Origin: Spongilla lacustris
Taxonomy: Eukaryota; Porifera; Demospongiae; Spongillida; Spongillidae
Assembly (NCBI GenBank): GCA_949361645.1
Contig: OX442417.1
Span: 16,525,427 to 16,589,426 of the forward strand
DNA: 64,000 nt
Direction: 5' to 3'
Every line of letters starts with the position of its first letter. The stretch's first letter is position 1. Below are positions 57,919 to 64,000 of the stretch, piece after piece. The notes beneath the pieces were generated by a model. The model was not told the DNA's origin. It saw only the letters and a program-made list of their open reading frames with translations, and searched no databases. The position numbers were made by a program, and so were the translations under genes.

Positions 57919-58085
57919 GTTATAGGTCGTGAAAGCGGGTAACTCGCGATGTACCTCTCCTATTCGAAGCAAATTATCTACGTTCCCAACCGATAGAAAG
58001 TCGAAATCAAAGCTGAATCTTGAAGGACTTAGAAGGTACTAGCTTATAATTGTATGTGCTAAAATTCAACTTTTTTTTTTGCCAG

Positions 58086-58596
<511 letters not shown>

Positions 58597-58599
58597 AGC

Positions 58600-59910
58600 A
58601 GCATGGACATTTGACCCACTACAATTGAACACCTTGAACCACTCAACCATGCAGGCAGTGCACACCAGGGCCCTACATGGGAGCTTCAGAGGCTAGTGTA
58701 AAATCCTCAGGCATATGGGACACTGCTGGATTGCTGGATTGTTGGAGCTGGCCATTAAGTGGTCAGCCAGTAAGGATTCAGTGGGAGGGGCTATTGCATG
58801 CATGCCTACAATGATCTTCTATGGGCTGTGTTTGGCTGGATGAGTGATAACGTATGGCAAATCAGAATGTACGGTGAACAAAAATGATTTTAATGTGTAT
58901 TTATTTACTACTATCTCCCACAGTCAACAGCAGGCAGCACAAGTTTGCAACGGTATAGCAGAACTGCTGCAGAAGCAAGGAGGGTGAGTGTTAACTATGT
59001 CATTGCTGGTGTTAATAGCAAAGACAGTGTACAAGTGAGCTGCAAACTCTTGGCAGATGTATGAGCTCCTTGTTTTCTTTTTCCTAGCCTCGACCAAGAA
59101 GCGACCACACAGCTCTTTGACTGTCGTTTTATGGTGCTCCATCCAATTCCACATCTATTATTCATAAAAATACTCATGTCCAGTTCGGTGTTAAAAAAAA
59201 AGTTGGCTAGTTGTGAACATTGTATATATGCTCTCCCATGTGTGTTGTTTAGTGTTCTTGCTTACCGTCCTGTTCTGTCGGTTGGTTCGGTCGTACACCA
59301 AGCTTGAAGTAGACCCGCCAAAATTACATAAGCTTAAAAACGTGCTGCGCATAACTATTAATCAAATCAAATGCTGTTGCGCGTTTATCATATTGTTGAC
59401 TAGACTGGTAGGGTGTGTGCGGGAGCTATTTGTTTCAGCGGAATTGCTTACAACACGTGTGGTATTATGGGGGGTGATCACTGCCATAATTCGACACGCG
59501 CTCGCTTTTCGTATTCGGGTCGTATGGAGAGCCGTTTGTTTCAATATTCGATACCGTATTTTTCATTCGATAACGTTAAATTTCATTCGATGGGGAACGA
59601 GGATCTCGATGGGGAACGAGGATCTATTCGATGGGGAACGACGTTCTATTCGATGGGGAACGAGGTTCTATATGGGGTGTAATTCGTGCCAAAACTACAC
59701 CACACATACCCAAAATTGCACAGTCTGGGGACCCGACCGATGCAAGTCGGGTCCCCATACCGGTCGCATGTGTCGATCGTGCCAAAACTCGCCGATGTCA
59801 TTTCAAAATTTCTCTACTTTTTTATAATAAGACGTTCCTCTTTGTTTCTCGTATACAACAACATGGCCACGCTTTGGACTTGTCTTCGAGGAAAGTTTTT
59901 TATCTTTTAG
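58600..59910. other. No gene assigned
   Basis: A possible exon at 58922-58984 (CCCACAG acceptor, AGGAGG|gtgagtg donor) is the only splice-bounded frame. A short tandem motif CGATGGGGAACGAGGATCT recurs four times at 59590-59670. The 204-aa frame at 59213-59827 has no recognisable content. Confidence 0.4.
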
Positions 59911-59924
59911 TATTGCACCCTAGT

Positions 59925-60780
59925 ATGACCAACAAGCTCAAGGAAGCTGGTGGAGGTGAGGCTAACGTTTAGAATGATGGTGTAAATTGCATTTCATTCT
60001 GAAGCTGCCTGTGTATGCTAACACGCGTGCATGCTACTCAGTAGTTATCACTAGCCAATAGTTTATGGTCACTCAATTGTTCTTTCCAGATCTCCTGAGT
60101 GATGACAACCGGTCTGTCGACTCCAACTCTCACGTATGTTTTGATCAGTCGTCTCGGTGCACTAGGTAGTGTTCGTGGGCGTTTTAATTTACCTACTTTA
60201 CGGGCAAAGGTGAGGGTGTGGCAGGGGGTGGGGCAAATCAGGAGGCCCAGAAGCCAACGCTTTTTGCGTTGTAAACCCCCCAAAAGTACGTAAAAACTGC
60301 ACCAAAAACGTTATAACTCATCTACGTAGATAAACTCTATTATCTTTGCGTGAAGTGACACCAAAGTTGGCTGGTGGTGTTATCAGCATTGTGTACAAAC
60401 GATCTATAATACTGGTATCATGCATCCAATGGCAAACCTACTTTGCTTGGTCGCTTTCGACTCCGAGGCCCTATCTGGTCAGTCCAGAGTTACTTCAACG
60501 TCAGAAGAACCGGTGAACTATAATATTAATTTTGACTGTACGAATTTGCTACATAGCCCTACCTGCTAATATTGAAAAAAATTTGTATAGGCGCCTTGCA
60601 ATTCACTCAAACACAATTCCAGCTGTCGTGGAAGTTTTAATTTAGAGCACGTGTATGCCTGCCCGACCGCACCGGCTGGCACTGCAGCCTGTGCCTGCAC
60701 GTACATTTAGTCGTTTTCGCACATACTATTAATTGTGTAAGGCACCGCCTCTTGGCTATGAATTTTTAATTTCTATTTGA

Positions 60781-60816
<36 letters not shown>

Positions 60817-63800
60817 AACCCAGTTGCCCCCCCCCCCCCCCTGGATCCGCCACTGGTAGCTTTGTGTTTTTGGTGTGTGTTGTGCCCAGACACGTGGTAC
60901 TTTTACATGTGTACCTTGCTGTTCTGTGTAGTTTTCTTTTCACAACATTGGGGGTGTGGAAAGGAAATGAGGGGTGGAGTAATTAGGTGGGGACTGGAGC
61001 TTTGATCATCATCTGTGTGCCTGATACACATCTGCCATAGTAAGCTGACATTCTTGGGGATGTCTGCGCGCGTAAATATAGGCCTACTTGCATGTGTATG
61101 CACGCACGTATGTACACATGTGCATGATTGTGTGTGTGAGTGTGTGTGAGTGTGTGTATGTATGTGTGCTTTATGGTCCTCTATGTTCTTTCCAGACCTG
61201 CTGGGTGATGAGCACCGGACCATCAATTTTCAACTTCAACTCTCGTGTATGTTAATTCTACTAGCTTGCACTAATTAGATGAAGGAATCTAATTGTGTCC
61301 ATGATTCAAAAGGTTATGCAGGGTATTAACAGGACCATAGATCTCTGATTTAGGTTGTGTGTGCTGAATAATTGTCCTGCACGAAAAAGCGGTGATCAAC
61401 ATTTAGCCTGCACACTACCTTATAGTATTTCAGCACATAATTAATTATTTTGTGTACAACCAGTTGTTCTGTTTAATTAATTCTCTCACTCTACTTACTC
61501 TATGATGTACATGTATATTACATGCTCATTATTATAATACTGGTCCAAAAAAAAAATTCTCCTGTAAGTGTACATCAAGTAATGTAGTACCTGAAAGCAC
61601 TTGGGGGGGGGGGGGGGGGCATGCACAGCTACAATTATTTATGGCCTTGATAAATCAATCATGACCCAATGTGCTTTGATCTTTGTATGAAACATTTTGG
61701 GACAACCAGAATAGGTTGGACGCTAAATTAAAATTAAACAAAACTGAGAGTGAATGCAGCATAATTAACTCATCTAGGCCAAATAGGATTTTGAAGCATA
61801 CGTGGAGAGGATGGGGGAAGGGGTGTGACCAAAACCCAAATAGATATTCTCACATAGCAATGTTACTATGTATTGCACCTTGAATAGTATATATCTATCC
61901 ATATATCAAGAATAAAATTATTTATAACGTGAAAATTTCTGAAAGCTGGATATTGGAGCTGTACTTTCATATTCACTTGTGCTTTTCGATTTTAACGTGC
62001 TAAAATTCCTTGATGTTATTAAAATTGGGTTTTTTAAAATTGATGTCCACATATTTCAATGACATTATCATGTTATAATTTTGCCCTTTATGGTAAAAAG
62101 ATACATGACCAACTTGAAGGCTTTTCCTGATCAATTTAGGCTGAAAGAGTGGATGTTTTAGGATTTCATTTCAATAATACTCGCAACACACTATATACAT
62201 ACCCCACTTACCAATTTGTGTATTTTAAAAATGTGTGAGTGTTTTTTGTAAGCCAGATATGTGTGTCTGGTCTATTTTGTGTATAAAGTGCTCATTGCAC
62301 AGCACTCTGGCAGGCTTGACCACGACAGCTGCAAATCCAGGCTCATGCATGAGCAATGTAGTTGATGACGAAAGTTTTGCTTAACCTTTAATCTATTTTC
62401 ATCCTTAATTCAGGATGGAAATCCTGAATTAAGGATGACTTTACGCCGCTCGTATCGACATAAATTCGAACGGTAATGCTGATTTTTTTTTAATATTTAG
62501 CTTCTGTAGGCTTTCTCTAAACAGCGCAATCCATTTTAGTCATTCAAATCTTTATTTCTTTTAGAAAAAACAATGTTTAGGCTTAGTTTACTTTTTCGTT
62601 CGCCGCGGTTACCATCAAAGTCGGGTATAAGGTTGAGGAAAGAGCAGGAAGCTTACTTTCAAGATAGAAACTGTTACTAAGATCTGTAAGGAGAGCCATA
62701 CAAGCAAATTAAACAATATGGGACACAGGAGGTACGAGCATCGAATTAACTCAAGGCGGACTAAGCGAAGCGAGTCAGAGCGGGTGGTACGATGGTTAGC
62801 CTCTGCAAAATAAAAATAAAAAAGCATTTCTGTCATTGAGAGCGATGCAGAAATGCCTGGCATTGGTAGAAATGCTGTCACCAGTACTGTTGGGCATAAA
62901 AAGAAGGGGCGGATGCTAGAACAGTGATAATAAATATTACCCTTTTCTATTATTTTGTGTACAAGTTTGATAAAAATACAACTTCTACCTAGAGTCTGGA
63001 GGTGCTACCACCAATAAGTAGTGAAAAGGAGTAAAATTGATATGTTCAATGCTCTTTGTAAGCATTACAAACTATAAATTGCTAATCATTTAATTTACGT
63101 ACGCGGGAGCAACGAACGTGCTTATGCATCCTTGAAGTTTGGGCAGCTTTCTAGATGATAAAAATTATTCCATGCTATAGAATGTGTGCACCATTGTTGA
63201 AACAAACAGCTTTTATGTTTTAATGATTTTAATTTTCACTGCAATGGTTGTTATAAACGGCAGAACTCACCATCCTGAATTCAGGATTTTACCAATCCTG
63301 AATTCAGGATCGTTTCACGCAGATTAAAGGTTAATGTTAGTATTAACCTGTGCCTGCAAAAAATTATTGTATTTTGATTAAATTGTTTCACAACATGCCA
63401 ATATGACCTGGATTTTTGCAATATCTTCCCTACACTGCTGCATTGTTCTGTTTAGTCGTTAATTTGGTTTGTTAATTAATATCTTATTGTATCTTGTATC
63501 CATGCATTTATTAATTTCTAGATGGATAGCCCAGCAATTTGGCTGAAAGTAAAGTTACCCACAGAGCAGTATACATTTGATTATAACAATGTCCTACATG
63601 TACATATAGGTCTAGAACTTTTGTCCCACACGTAGATCTAGGATCTAGGATATTTGAAGTATAAAGAAGTAAAATTTTGAGGTGTCCCTTTGATGATGGG
63701 GCGGAGTCCCAGAGGTGTGCTCTCTTTTTTGGACTGGTTGTGTGTTTCTGTGTGTGTGTTTGCACGAGTGTATGTGCATAGTGTGTGCATGAATCATTAC

Positions 63801-63974
63801 ACTCAATTTTTTCTCTCTCCCTCTCTTAAATCTTCCCCCCCCCCCTCCCCAACAGTACATGCTGGTCGCACCAGTATATTTGATGACTCCAAAGACACAA
63901 CTGTTACACCAACTTCATTGGAAAACTTCCTGCTGAGTCTTCAGTATTCTGTACAAGAGCTCTTTGCAAACTGA
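59925..63974 (+). CDS. Candidate small gene, exons 59925-59955, 61196-61246, 63856-63974
   Basis: The first exon (possibly internal, as TTTTAG precedes 59911) encodes MTNKLKEAGG and ends G|gtgagg. Exon 61196-61246 encodes DLLGDEHRTINFQLQLS and ends CGT|gtatgt. The last exon encodes HAGRTSIFDDSKDTT, PTSLENFLLSLQYSVQ and ELFAN then TGA. All phases agree, giving 66 aa from this ATG. A related exon at 60090-60133 (LLSDDNRSVDSNSH) also follows the first in phase, but shifts the frame of the last exon to an early stop. No family recognised. A 32-base G run lies in the first intron and the TTAA element in the last. Confidence 0.35.
60782..60841. repeat. 32-base G run followed by a 16-base C run
   Basis: G at 60782-60813 and C at about 60826-60841 could pair in a hairpin or form a G-quadruplex. 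CTGGATCCGCCACTG next to it resembles a common transposon terminus, but no partner end was found. Confidence 0.8.
62385..63331. mobile_element. TTAA-flanked transposon, non-autonomous
   Basis: The termini CCTTTAATCT / AGATTAAAGG are exact inverted repeats, each bounded by TTAA (62381-62384, 63332-63335). Inside each end lie palindromes built on ATCCTGAATT (62400-62438; 63272-63312). TTAA duplications are typical of piggyBac and Kolobok elements. The 947-bp interior has no recognisable transposase. Confidence 0.7.
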
Positions 63975-64000
63975 CTAGTTTTTATAATCCAATACATGGA

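Noticed and set aside
59213..59827. 204-aa plus-strand frame
   Set aside because: No recognisable domain; its C-terminal part covers a short tandem motif. Hydrophobic stretches are not enough to call a gene.

Overview
The window is eukaryotic. Coding sequence is split by GT..AG introns and microsatellites ((GT)n up to 173 bp), 20-52 bp minisatellites and several transposon classes fill much of the rest. Two genes combine a Kelch propeller, a Ras-like Roc GTPase, COR and a CARD or Death domain, a style of architecture seen in invertebrate animals with expanded innate-immunity repertoires. Together with the gene density this suggests a marine invertebrate, most likely a demosponge. That assignment is inference and no marker gene in the window proves it.

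Layout. 0.2-2.1 kb: a five-exon ceramide synthase on the + strand. 2.6-3.5 kb: a 40-bp minisatellite. 6.1-10.8 kb (-): gene A, Kelch-Roc-COR-CARD. 11.4-17.0 kb: a 5.55-kb fold-back transposon with kilobase inverted arms, inserted just upstream of gene A; the matching empty site survives at 36.2 kb. 20.4-21.9 kb: a 24-bp minisatellite. 24.0 kb: a MITE. 24.6-25.6 kb: a decayed acyl-CoA oxidase copy. 26-28.6 kb: decayed retroelement pieces. 28.8-29.2 kb: a 52-bp minisatellite. 29.4-30.45 kb: a deleted third copy of the Kelch-Roc locus. 31.4-35.5 kb (-): gene B, Kelch-Roc-COR-Death. 36.8-38.3 kb: simple and tandem repeats. 39.3-39.5 kb: a 200-base N gap. 41.2-42.1 kb: a 20-bp minisatellite. 42.34-46.61 kb: a near-pristine Ty3/Gypsy element with 115-bp LTRs, inserted into a proline-rich exon that precedes an SH3 exon. 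48.1-49.4 kb: a second, better preserved acyl-CoA oxidase copy. 49.7-51.3 kb: repeats and a retroelement fragment. 52.1-54.2 kb (-): an intronless caspase-fold protein. 54.7-56.2 kb: a 24-bp minisatellite. 57.0-57.9 kb: a hAT relic. 58-64 kb: candidate exons of one or two small + strand genes and a TTAA-flanked element.

How the parts fit. Genes A and B are recent paralogs. They share exon order, splice phases and much of their introns and 5' flank, but carry unrelated death-fold exons at the C-terminus (CARD versus Death). Their Kelch propellers differ mainly in loops between conserved strands. This fits a sensor (propeller), switch (Roc-COR) and effector-adaptor (CARD/Death) design in a diversifying family. 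A caspase-fold gene lies 18 kb from gene B. The window also contains a 24.6-28.3 kb versus 48.1-51.3 kb segmental duplication, so the region has been built by repeated duplication, transposition and decay. Splice models were derived by hand from consensus sites and phase and are not backed by transcripts.
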